This document shows, one piece after another, positions 1 through 62,660 of a stretch of DNA of 64,000 nt. The notes below the pieces were generated by a model. That model had not been told where the DNA came from. It searched no databases and worked only from the letters and a program-made list of their open reading frames with translations. How positions within the stretch are numbered: position 1 is the stretch's first letter; each line of letters opens with the position of its first letter. This DNA comes from Chamaea fasciata (Eukaryota; Chordata; Aves; Passeriformes; Sylviidae), in the NCBI GenBank assembly GCA_029207755.1, contig JARCOQ010000002.1, forward strand, positions 116,464,051 to 116,528,050. Reading direction: 5' to 3'. The position numbers were made by a program, and so were the translations under genes.

Positions 1-1609
1 TGTTCCTCCTTTGATAAGGTGTTCAGGATCGCTCAGGATTTCTTATGTGCATAAGAAATTAATGTACAAATGGGTTAAAAAGATGCAGAGATAGGAAAGC
101 TCAGAAATGGAGGAGGAGGAGGAGAGCTCCTTTGGGAATGGAAGAACCAGCAATCCCTGCTCTGGAAACTCCCAGCTGGACACACAGGGCCCCTCTGGCA
201 GAATGACTCAGGACTGGAGGATCCACAGGGATGTATTTCCAGTGGAAGGAGGAATAAGGAGGAATAATTCTGGCAGCTTGGCTGTTTCCACAGCCCCAAG
301 GTGAATCCCAGTCTTTCCCACTGCTCAGGTTTGCTGGTCCTCGCTCTCTACAGTGCCCATCCATGAACCTGGAATTTTACACCATCCACCTTTTATTGCA
401 AGACATTTTTTTTTCTGCTCCAGACCTGCAATTCCAATTTGGGAATCTTCTTGTGGAGGGCTCGCAGGGAGCCGACTGCAAAGCGGCTCACTGGGGTGAC
501 GGGTTTCTTGTACAGGTTTCTTTTCCCATGGGGCCACACTTCTTTCCCTAAGGATTCCCTGTTGTTTTTTTCCTGGTGTTCCAGTCCTCCTTTCCCAACT
601 CAGTGCTCCCCAGCTTTGTGCTCTCCGTCTCTAAGACTTACACTGTGAAAAGCCCCGGAGCACAGGCTGGGACTTCCCATCCCAGCCCCACCACTTCCCT
701 CCAGACACACGTTTTGCCAACATTCCCCAGATTACCTGCCCAGCATGCCAAGGAAAAGCCCTCCCTGCAGCAGGCTGGCACGTCCCCCTCCTCTGTCCCA
801 CGACAGCCAGCGCTTGGCCATGCTCCCCGAGGGAAGGCTTCCAAAGGAAGCCAAGGCCAGGAGCCTGTGTGCCACCCCCGTGGCACCGGGGCTCCAGGGG
901 ACAGGGTTCCCTAGGAGGTGGCACTGCTCAGTTCGTTTAGGGATTCTGGCACCAGCAGCCCCTGTGGGGAGGGATGGGGCAGCAGGGAAGGAGGTGGGAT
1001 GGGACAGGGAATGCTGCCACCTCCTCCTGGCCTCACTAGGTCCTTCGTCTCCACCTCAGGGCTAAAATGGAGTGAGTCCAACCCTCCAGATTCCCTAATT
1101 GCACCCAGGAGCTCGCGGGAGCTGCAGCTGAGATTCTTCTTCATCCCACCAGACTCTTCCCGGGGTTAGTAGAGGTGGCGATGGCTCAGTGAGGAGAGAG
1201 ACATTCATTAGTTCCCGTGCCAGAAAGATGGAAAATCGGTGGATGTATTTTAGTCCAGAAAAAGGCCAGAGGGCAGAATAAAAAAATGAAAATATAATTG
1301 AAGAGAGCCAAACCAGGGTATTTCCAGAGGGACTGATCCTCCAAGGACAGCGAGGAGCGGTCGCTGAACCTGCGCCCGAAAAGCCAGGCTGCATCTGGGG
1401 AGGCAGCCAGGTGGGAAGAGGAAAGAGAGAGATGGGATTTACTGGGAGAAGCACCACGGGCCCTCAGCAACACGTCTGGGCAGGAGAAACTTGGCACTGC
1501 TCTCCCGAGGCAGGGTTTGTACACAAAGGGAAAAAGTCCTACAGGGAAAGGCTCCCTTGCTTTGGGAACTGGAGTGCCCAGTGCTTGCTACGGGGTGTAT
1601 CACCTGCAG

Positions 1610-1646
1610 GGAGGAGGGGGGCAGGAGGGGGGCAGGAGGGGGGCAG
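1610..1646. repeat. GGGGGGCAGGA tandem repeat
   Basis: About three copies of an 11-bp G-rich unit. Confidence 0.7.
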
Positions 1647-2189
1647 GCTCTCTGCCCAGCTCCAGGATGATGGAACTGCCAGCGCTCCCTGGAAATGTCT
1701 CACTCGAGGCGTCTCAAGTGCGAGGAAGCTGAGGCTGAAATCAGGGCTGAAGGCCCGCACCTGGCCCAGCTGAGGTCCTCAGGTGTCACCTGGGACTGTC
1801 CCAAGCCTCCCTGCCATCAGTGCCCGGCTGGGGCTGTGCCGGGGCTCCATCAGAGATGTGCAGCTGGGTTCTGATGGTGACTGCTAGTGACAAAGAGCAG
1901 GAGGTCTCCGTTCCCTGAAGCTTCAATGTCCCCTTAGCACACCTGATCCCCCAGACTGTGGGATCCAAGCCCAGAGCCCTGGGAACACGCAGGTACCTCT
2001 GCTCCTCCTGCACTACCCAAAGCCTGCAAGCTCTGCCTCCCCCTGGCCCTGCCCTGAGCCCCCTCAGCACCTGCCCCCGTCCCTCCCCAGCAGCACAGCC
2101 GAGGGGACGTGGCCCTGGCACTCAGGGCACCTCCTGCAGCACAGGGTGCCAGCCCTGGGACCCTCCTGCTCCCCCAGACAGCCCTGCCT

Positions 2190-2370
2190 TGGATTCAACC
2201 ATCCAGAGTGGCCCAGAGCAGCTGTGGCTGCCCCTGGATCCCTGGAAGTGCCCAAGGCCAGGGCCTTGGAGCAGCCTGGGACAGTGGAAGGCGTCCCTGC
2301 CCAGGGCAGGAACTGGATGAGCTCCAAGGTCCTTCCCACCCAATGCACTCTGTGATTCCATGATTCCATG
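2190..2370 (+). mobile_element. CR1 LINE 3' fragment
   Basis: CR1 tail sequence (GAGCAGCTGTGGCTGCCCC to GGTCCTTCCCACCC) ending in two copies of the ATTCCATG-type terminal octamer, the diagnostic CR1 end. Confidence 0.8.
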
Positions 2371-3234
2371 CCTGGATCAGGGTGCTGTGCCCTGGCCAGG
2401 TGCTGCTCCTGTGCCCCCAGGCCCCTGTCAGTGCTCTTCAGCTCTCTCAGTGCAATCCCTGATGGGAATCGATTTGGAGAATGCACTTTTGGGAGAGGCA
2501 AGGCAGGATCTGGGCCAGCCAAAGGCAGGAACAGCAGCCAGGGCTGACGCCCAGCAGCTGCAGAGGAGGTGACAGTGTCACCCAGCCCGGGGGCTCAGCA
2601 CCTGGGGGGTCACAGGCACGGGGTGATCCACGCTCAGCCCTCCCTCCATGGGATATGGGCTTGGCAGAGCAGGGCCAGCCAGCCTGGGAGCTGATGCTCT
2701 TTGTCACTGACAAGGAGGGACAGGAGGGCCCCCTGGGTGACCCCAAGCCCTGCACAGGGCTGGGGATCCAGGCTCTGCTCCAGGGAATGTTCAACAGGCC
2801 CCTAGGCTGGCAGACTGCTGCTCCCACCCGGAATGGCGCAGGATGCAGGTCCAGCTGGGCCTCAGGAAAGGGCAGCTTTGAGTCCTTTAAATCCCAAAAA
2901 AGTGCTCAGGCCAAGGGGAACTCGGGATGACCCCTCTTCCTGTCTCGCTGCCATGTCTACCCACGCCTTTGGTTGGGGTTTTTTGGGAAACGCTTAAATC
3001 ACTGAGCTGACCAGAGCAGCACAGACAGAATGAAACGATAACGAGCAATTTCTAAATTACCAGTTCTGCTGGAATGAACCGGCTCCAAAGAACCCCAGCA
3101 GTAAGGCCTGGCCAGTTAGGGATGCTCCTGACCCTGATGGGCCAGCTGTGGTCTTTGGGCATGGAAACCCCAGCTTGGATCGATGAATCCCTCCTGCTGT
3201 AGGTGAACTATAGATCCGGGTCTGCTCTGTGTCA

Positions 3235-55646
<52,412 letters not shown>

Positions 55647-55814
55647 TTCCGCGTCCCCGCCGCCGTCAGCTGCTCCTCGGCATCGGCACCGGCTGCGGAG
55701 CCGCGGGGTGTCCCGGTTATCCCGGCTATCCCGATTATCCCGGCTACACCGGCACCGCCGCCAGCTGCGGCCGCGCACCGGCTACCGGAACCCTCTGCTT
55801 CCCTCCCCCCGCGC

Positions 55815-55950
55815 CCCAGTGGTCGCTCCCAGGACAGCCTCCCCCCCGCCGCAGTGGTCTCTCCCGGGACAGCCCCAGTCCCCCCGCCCTCAGTGGTCTC
55901 TTCCCGGGATAACCCCGCCGGCCTCTCGCCTCTCTGCCGGGATAACCCTT
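55815..55950. repeat. GC-rich diverged minisatellite in the STIM1 promoter block
   Basis: Three to four copies built on CAGTGGTCTCTCCCGGGACA and CCCCCGCC, about 45 bp apart. The last units read CGGGATAACC. Confidence 0.75.
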
Positions 55951-56202
55951 CTTCCCGCCGCCTCCGCTAGCGTCTCCCCGGCCCGCTCCGTCCCTCCGCC
56001 GCCTTCTGGCACCGGTGTCGCCGGGAAACCCCGCTCTGTCTGTGCCGGGATTGCCCCGCTCTCCCCCCCGCAGCCGCGGTGGTCTCGCCCACCCCCCCGC
56101 GCGCCGCGCTACGCACCGGGCCCTGGCGCCGCCGCGCGCGCGCTGACAGGGGGCGTGACCAAGCGCCGCCGGGCCACACCCACCGGGGCGGGGCCAACCG
56201 GC

Positions 56203-56214
56203 GGGCACGTGCCC
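56203..56214. promoter_or_regulatory. Palindromic E-box GGGCACGTGCCC
   Basis: A perfect 12-bp inverted repeat with a CACGTG core, a bHLH-zip (USF/MYC-type) site. It lies within the STIM1 promoter block next to a GC box at 56185-56194. Confidence 0.45.
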
Positions 56215-56253
56215 ACGCCCCCGCGCCCGCCCGCGCGCGCACGGAGCTGGCCC

Positions 56254-56273
56254 GCAGCGACCTCTGGTGGCCA
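56254..56273 (-). promoter_or_regulatory. CTCF-like binding site
   Basis: On the minus strand this reads TGGCCACCAGAGGTCGCTGC. It matches the vertebrate CTCF core (CCASNAGRKGGCRS) at 13 of 14 core positions and also keeps the flanking TGG. It sits at the outer edge of the STIM1 CpG block, facing the satellite and RHOG. Confidence 0.6.
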
Positions 56274-56308
56274 CAGCGGGGAATGGCCGGGCCGGGGGGA
56301 GTGTCACA

Positions 56309-56830
56309 CACCGCGACTTGTCACACACAACATGTCACACACCGCGACATGTCACACACCGCGACATGACACACACCGCCACTTGTCACACACCGCGACA
56401 CGTCACACACCGCGACATGCCACACAACGCGACATGACACACACCCTATGTCACACACCGCAACGTCACACACAACATGCCACACACCGCGACTTGTCAC
56501 ACACCGCGACATGTCACACACAGCAACATGTCACACACCGCGACTTGTCACACACAAAATGTCACACACCGCGACTTGTCACACACCACGACATGTCACA
56601 CACCCCATGTCACACATCGTGACATGTCACACACCCCATGTCACACACCTCATGTCACACACCTCATGTCACACACTGCGACTTGTCACACACCGCGACT
56701 TGTCACACCCCAACATGTCACACACCCCATGTCACACATCCCAATGAGTCACCCACCCCGACACGCCACACACCCCAACATGTCACACACTCCATGTCAC
56801 ACACCCCATGTCACCCACCCTGACATGTCA
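56309..56830. repeat. 17-bp satellite with CpG (GTCACACACCGCGACAT)
   Basis: About 30 copies of the 17-bp unit and shortened 14-bp forms (GTCACACACCCCAT), the latter commoner at the right end. Most full units carry two CpG sites. Confidence 0.95.
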
Positions 56831-57654
56831 CAGCCCCCCTGCTCTCTGGGCAGACATGTTGAGGTCCCAGCACGTGTCTCCTTGTTGGCAGTGGGGTTGA
56901 GGAAATTTCACCAGCACCTTGAGCTGCGACACCTCCAGGGCCACGCGCTCCCGGTGGCGTCGCCGGACTGGTGCCACCAGCGCCGGAGGCCAGCAGGCTG
57001 CGGAGGGACGGAGGGACGGGAAGCTCACGTCCCGTCCCACTCCTCCCATGCTGTCCCCTCTGGCCGGGGCGCTCCGAGAAGTGACACGGCTGTCCCCGGA
57101 GCAGGCTCTCCCAGGCAGGTGCCCCACGCCCCCACTCTGGGCTGGGGTCCCAGGCTGTCCCCTCGTGGGGACCCCCCGGGCTGGGACACGGGGCTGGCTG
57201 ATGTCCAGTCTCCCTGGTCCCCGTGCTGGCACTGGGGAAGGTGCCGGGTGTGACCCCGAGATGAGGATGGGGACAGGCCACTCTCTCCGGGAACTGCCCC
57301 AGGGACCGCCGTGGGCTGCGGGTGCTGGCGGGGGGCACCCGGCCCTTGGGGGGACCCTCCCAGCACCCGGGCTGCTCTGGCCGTGCCCCGGCACAGCTCG
57401 GGGGGCACTCCCGCACCCCGGGACCCCCTGGTCCCCTTGGGGTGCAGCAGGGGAGCCCCAGTTCCCCCAGGGGCAGCCGGTGCCCTCCCTGTGCTGTCAC
57501 CCCGTCCCCACCCCGAGGCACTCCGAGGGCAGGGGGTGTCACCCTTGTCACCTTCCTGCACCCCCAGAGCTCTGGTCCCCTGGGCTGGCAGTGGCCGGTC
57601 CGGGGTGTCCCTGTCCCCAGCGCTGGGGTCGGGGTGAGTGCGGGGGGGTGTCAG

Positions 57655-57745
57655 GGGTCAGGGATGAGTGCCGGGGATGGAGGTGGGGGGGTCAGAGGTG
57701 GGCTCAGGGCTGGGGGGCTCAGGGCTGGGGGGTTCGGGAGCAGCC
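57655..57745. repeat. GGGGCTCAGGGCTGG-type repeat
   Basis: Short G-rich imperfect repeats, three to four copies. Confidence 0.6.
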
Positions 57746-57979
57746 GGCGAAGGAGGAGAGTCCCTGCTCCCCACCCGGCCCCGGGGGCTGCAGCTCCCTG
57801 CTCGGGGGGTCCCGGGGGTCCTGCCCCACACCGCCGCAGCCCCGTCCCGCATTCCCGTGCCGGTGCCCGCAGCCCGGGCCGGTGGCGGAGGGCGCGGGGG
57901 CTGCGCTGCCCCGGCCCGGGACCGAGGAAGGAAGCGGCGGGCGCGGGGGGCCGGGCGCGGCGGGGGAAGTTTCTCCGCG

Positions 57980-58121
57980 GGACCGCCCGGGGCGGCGGAG
58001 GAGGCGGCCGCAGACTTCCTCCTCCTCCTCCTCCTCCTCCTCCTCCTCCTCTTCGTCCTGCTCTTCGCGCTGCTGCCGCTGCCGCCCCGGCCCCGCGCCC
58101 GCCGCCGCGCCATGCCCCGGG
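57980..58121 (+). other. Candidate RHOG non-coding first exon (5' limit unknown)
   Basis: A CpG-dense stretch with a (TCC)n tract ends in CGCGCCATGCCCCGGG|GTGAGTGCGG, a near-perfect donor after 58121. It lies about 5.4 kb upstream of the RHOG acceptor at 63512 on the same strand. Joining the two creates a five-codon upstream ORF (ATG at 58112, stop within the next exon). The transcription start cannot be read from sequence. Other CpG-rich blocks (about 60.2-60.6 and 62.2-62.7 kb) are alternative first-exon sites. Confidence 0.4.
58015..58053. repeat. TCC trinucleotide tract
   Basis: About 12 TCC units inside the candidate RHOG first exon. Confidence 0.9.
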
Positions 58122-58275
58122 GTGAGTGCGGGGCCGGGGGCTCCGGGAGGGGCCGGGGGGTCCCGCGGCCGGGGGTCCCCGCCCGGCCGGGGTCGAGCCG
58201 GGGGCCGGGAGGAGCCGCCTGTCGCGGCCAGGGCGGGGGCGGCGGCAGCGGGACCCGCCCGGAGCGGGACCGCGG

Positions 58276-58423
58276 GGGATAACGGGACTGCCCGGGATAA
58301 CGGAGCTCCGGGGAGAGCGGCGTTGGGATAACGGAGCTCCCGGGGGTGAGGGGACCGCCGGGGATAACGGAACCGTCAGGGATGACGGGGGTCCCGGGAT
58401 AACGGGACAGCCGGGGATAACGG
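58276..58423 (+). promoter_or_regulatory. Cluster of six GGGATAACGG decamers
   Basis: Exact copies start at 58276, 58294, 58325, 58361, 58396 and 58414. Spacing is irregular, so this is not a simple tandem repeat. Each contains TAACGG, the core recognised by MYB-family factors. It lies just inside the candidate first RHOG intron. Confidence 0.55.
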
Positions 58424-58637
58424 GGCACGGGGTGCCGGAGGAGCGGAGTTTGGGGCGGGAGCGGGGCCGGCAGCAGCAGGGACAGAGCGGGGACAGAAAC
58501 TGGCCCGGTCCGACCCCCTGGCGGGACCCCCAGCCCCGGCCCCGCAGCCGCCGAACGTGCAGCCGCACCCCTGCCCCGCTGCCGGCCCGGCGCTGCCGGG
58601 GCTGTGCTGACACCGGGGAGCGCTGCACGGCCCCGCA

Positions 58638-59062
58638 GTGACCCACCGAGCCCCTGCACTGACCCACCGACTGCCCCGCACTGACCCACCGACCCCCCGC
58701 ACTGACCCACCGACCCCCTGCACTGACCCACCGACCCCCCGCACTGACCCACCGACCCCCTGCACTGACCCACCGACCCCCCGCACTGACCCACCGACAC
58801 CCCGCACTGACCCACCGACTGCCCTGCACTGACCCACCGACCCCCTGCACTGACCCACCGAGCCCCTGCACTGACCCACCGACCCCCTGCACTGACCCAC
58901 CGACCCCCTGCACTGACCCACCGACACCCCGCACTGACCCACCGACACCCCGCACTGACCCACCGACCCCCCGCACTGACCCACCGAGCCCCTGCACTGA
59001 CCCACCGAGCCCCTGCACTGACCCACCGACACCCCGCACTGACCCACCGAGCCCCCACACTG
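58638..59062. repeat. 21-bp minisatellite (CACTGACCCACCGACCCCCTG)
   Basis: About 20 copies with a few variant bases (CCCCGC, AGCCCC, CACCCC). Decayed copies continue to about 59.2 kb. The seven-codon period makes long spurious frames on the minus strand. Confidence 0.97.
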
Positions 59063-59691
59063 CTCCCCACTGCTCTGACCCCCCCCGACCCCCGTGCAAT
59101 GACCCACTGAGCCCCTGCACTGACCCGCGCTGCGCTGACCCCACTGACGCCTCCAGCGCTATTCCCCTGCACCGACCCCACTGACCCCCTCTGTACTGAC
59201 CCCACACATCCCTGTCACACGTGTGCAGCAGCCAGGACGGGCCAGGGCTGTCCCTGTGCCGGGGGGGCCTGCGGTGGGTGCTCCTCATGGGGTCCCCCCG
59301 GGGTCACTCAGACAGCGTGGGGACACCCGTGGGTCCCCTAGAGCCTGTGGGGGTGTGGATGGGTGCTGGGGCTGGGGGGCTTCCTCCGCTTGGCTCGTGG
59401 GAAGGAGAAGCCACAGAGGTACCGAGGTATGGGTTTGTGGCCTATGGGGACAAGCTGTGGTGGCAGTGTGGGGGAACGGGGACGGCACTGGGGCCGGGAG
59501 CACCTGTGGGCACTTGTGGTGGTGCCGGCTGCGGGTGCAGGTGTGGGCTGTGCCCTCGTGCGTGGGAGTGGGCTGGGTTGGGTTGGGTTTGGTTTGGCTG
59601 TGGCCCAGAGGGGGGCTGGGGCAGCGCAGTGCTGCTGGGACCCACCTGCGGCTCTGCTGGAGGCCATGGAGCCTGGCCTGGCCTGCCTGGC

Positions 59692-59832
59692 CCCATCCAT
59701 CCATCCATCAGCTAGCCATCCATCCATCCATCCATCCATCCATCCATCCATCCATCCATCCATCATCCATCCATCCATCATCCATCCCTCCATCCCTCCC
59801 TCCCTCCCTTCCTCCCTCCCTCCCTCCATCCC
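59692..59832. repeat. CATC and CCCT microsatellite
   Basis: A long CATC run followed by CCCT and CCTT units. Confidence 0.95.
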
Positions 59833-61514
59833 AGGATCCCCCTGATGTGGGAATTGCTGGGAACAGTGGCCAGGCCAGGCAGGGGGTCACCACATCCCCT
59901 GGAGGGGCCTGGATCCAGCTCCAGCCCTGGAGCTGCAGAGCTTTGGCAGCACCTGGAGCAGAGGCCGAGGGCCGGGAGTGGCCGTGGCGAGGGGCAGAGC
60001 AGGACCTGGCCTGGGAGGGAAATAAAATGAGGAAATTAGTCACGACAGCTGGAAAATGAGGGAAATCAAATTCCTCCGACTCAGCATGGGAGTTATTTTA
60101 GCAGTCACAGCAGAGCCTGGGGCAGAGCTGAGGGGCCCCCGGGGGTCCCTGGGTCCCCACCGTGGCCAGGGACCCCCGTGGGGTCTCTGCGTGGGATTTA
60201 GAGATTTCAGCAGTTTTATTAATTTCCTCTTTCTGCTGCTGTGCCGGCGGCAGGGCGGGGAGGGACAACGCTGTGCCAGCCCCCCAGGGCAGGAGGGACC
60301 CCAGTGACGGGGCTGGTGACCCCCAGCCTTGGGTGGACCCGGCGCCCGGGGCAGGGCGGGGTGCGCGGGGTGGGGGGCGAGGTGCCCGAGGTGGGTGTGC
60401 CGGCGGCTGAGGTGCGGGCAGGGGGTGCCTGGGGGGCGCACGGTCGGTTCGGGGAGGCCGGGTCAGGTCCGGGGGCCGTGGGACAGGGAGCTCACGGGGG
60501 CGGCTGCTCCACTTCCCCGGCGGAAAACCCCCGGGGGCTGCCCCGGCCGGCAGCGCTGGCAGAGGGTTTTGCTTCCCTTTTCTGCTGAAGAGATGAGTCG
60601 CTTTTCCCGTGCCGGGGGGTGGCGGTGGGAGGGGGCACCTCTGGGTGTCACCCACCGCCCCCCTTGCCGCCCCCTCCTCTCCCCAGGACCCCAGACCCCT
60701 GCGAGTGCCACCGCAGTGAGGAGCACTGAGTGCCGCCCCCCGCGCTCCCACCCTTCCTTCCCGGGCCCTCCCGGGGGGCTGGGGAGGGGCAGGTGCCCCC
60801 ACGGGCTGTGTCCCCTCAGCCCCGCGAGGCCGCCCGGGGCCCGGCATCCCGGAGGGGTTAAACGTGCTGCCGGCCGCGGGTTTCCTGGGAGAACAGAGCT
60901 GGCCTTGTGCCGGCGGGGCGGCGGAGCTGGCAGCAGGCGGGGGGGCACACCAGGGCCGGGGCGCCCACCCAGTGGGCCCGGACGGGCCCATCCTGGCCCC
61001 CAGGGCAGCGGGAGCCCCGGCGTGGCTTCAGGGGCACGGGTGACCTCCAGCCCCTGCCTGGCACCACCAGGATGCCCCTGGCGCTGTCCTGGGATGGCAG
61101 GGACGTTTGTCCCTTTGGCAGGGAACCCTCCTGTCCCGTGCTGGGGGCACAGGGGCCCAGCGGGGCAGGAGGCAGGGCACAGGTCCCTCCTCATCCTCCC
61201 TGGGAACACGAGTGTGAGTCGGGGGCTCGGCTGGGGCTGTGGGGAGCGGTCAGGACCGTGGTGGCTGTGGCTGCAAACCTTGGTTGTGACAGAGCCAGAG
61301 CCCCCCGGGCACACACATCCCCCTCCTTGGCACCTCGTACCTGGTGCTGGCAGTGCCAGGGCTGGCGGGAGCCAAACCACTCTTGTGTGAGCCCGTGGCC
61401 CCTCATGGGCACCGTGTGCCCATGTTTGCTGAGTGCTGGTGACAAACCTGGGGGCACTCTGGGGCTCCACGCCCCTGGGGCTGCTGCAGAAGTGACCCCT
61501 GGCCTCTCGCCCCT

Positions 61515-61556
61515 CCTTCTCCTCCTCTTCCTCCTCCTTTCCCTCCTCCTCCTCTG
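61515..61556. repeat. TCC-rich tract
   Basis: Imperfect TCC/TCCTCT units, pyrimidine only. Confidence 0.7.
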
Positions 61557-62219
61557 TGTGTCCCAGTGGCGATGCTCTCATGGGCACGAGTGTTTCCTCT
61601 GGGATGGGGATGGTTCCTGCCAGGTGCAGCTCATCCCGAGGTGCCCACAGTCAGTTTGGGGTTTGGGCTCAGCATGAGCAGTGTGTGCCATGTCCCACTG
61701 TGGGCTGGGCACAGGGCCAGCCTGGTGCTCAGGGCTGCTTGGGATCCTCACTGAGTCAGATGGGCCACATGGGGCCTTGGGCTGACAGGGGCAGCTGTGT
61801 CCCACTCCAGGGGCCCTGGGTGGAGGGACGGGGTGGCTGCAGGACAGAAGGGGCACAGGGGACGTGGGTGGCAGTCACAGCCCCGAGGAAGGTGCACGTG
61901 CCCCAGGGTGGCCCTACGCAGCCACGGAGGGACATCGGTCTGCCACAGTCCTGACCCAGGCCCCCTGACGTTGGTCCCATGACCCTGACCCTGTTCCTCC
62001 CACTGCCCTGCTCCTCTCCCTCTGCTCCTGCTCCCATTGCTCTGGTCCACTTCCTTCCCCCCCATCCTGCTCCAGCTCCTCCTGATCCAGTTCCTTCTCC
62101 CAGTGTCCCGGTCTCCTTGATCCCGATCCCACTGTCTCGATTCTGGTCCCGTCCCCATCACTCCCCTGCTCCTGCCGCCACCCCTCCGTCCCCTCTGCCA
62201 TGCCCCGTGCCCTCTGAGC

Positions 62220-62660
62220 CCTGCAGCCCAGGGGGTCCCACTGCCCGCGCCGGCCCCGGGCCGAGCGAACGGCTGCGAGCAAACCTCCGGGCTGCGTTTG
62301 CTCCCAAAGCGGAGGCCAAAGGCCGGGACCGCGTTTGTGTCCCCTGGGACCCCGCGGGGTGGGGCGGGCGGCTGTGCCGGCCCCGCTGCTCCCCGCTCGC
62401 ACAGCGGGCCCGGGGATGCGCTGCCCGGGGCAGGCGAGGCGCAGCGCGGCGGGGCGCTCCGGGCGGCCCCCGGGCCGGGCCGGGCCGGGCCGGGCCGGGC
62501 TCAGGGCGCAGCCAGGCAGGGCGGGGGTCACGGCACAGCCCCGGCCGCAGGAAGCCGCGTGTCAGGGCGGGAAGAGGAAGAGCGACTTCCCCATCCGAGG
62601 GGGCAGGGACTGCCTGGGGCTCGCCCCGGGGGCTCGGCCCCTTCCCCGGCCGTGCAGGCT
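62220..62660. promoter_or_regulatory. CpG-rich block in the RHOG leader intron
   Basis: CpG-dense sequence, including a CCGGG pentamer tract, about 1 kb upstream of the RHOG coding exon. It could be an alternative RHOG promoter or an enhancer-like island. No splice donor stands out enough to name an exon. Confidence 0.35.
62470..62502. repeat. CCGGG pentamer repeat
   Basis: About six CCGGG units in a CpG-rich block. Confidence 0.85.

Larger units (their letters stand above)
55647..57979. other. STIM1-RHOG divergent interval, left part
   Basis: STIM1 5' untranslated and promoter sequence to about 56.29 kb, then a 17-bp satellite (56309-56830), then about 1 kb of GC-rich sequence (56.83-57.83 kb) without recognisable exons. 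Long open frames here are products of GC richness and repeats. Confidence 0.7.
57830..58620 (+). promoter_or_regulatory. RHOG: CpG-rich promoter block, probably of RHOG
   Basis: A second CpG-dense block, separated from the STIM1 block by low-CpG and satellite DNA. It contains the candidate first exon donor at 58121 and a cluster of six identical decamers. Assignment to RHOG rests on position and strand. Confidence 0.5.

Noticed and set aside
64..3000. Several 60-120-codon frames scattered through intron 10
   Set aside because: Lengths are what GC-rich non-coding DNA gives by chance; none shows a domain or joins in phase with exon 10.
57668..58282. A plus-strand frame with a poly-leucine run (58.02-58.06 kb) resembling a signal peptide or membrane helix
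   Set aside because: The leucines come from the TCC tract. The frame passes through a strong donor at 58121 and has no conserved sequence either side.
58276..58423. Resemblance of GGGATAAC to part of the I-SceI homing endonuclease site
   Set aside because: Only eight bases match out of 18 and there is no homing endonuclease gene or intron of that type. Coincidence.
57651..59288. A 545-codon minus-strand open frame (and a 515-codon one in another frame) covering the RHOG promoter block
   Set aside because: Most of the length is the 21-bp minisatellite, whose period is seven codons, plus stop-poor CpG DNA. The predicted protein is low-complexity Gly/Ser/Arg with no known domain.
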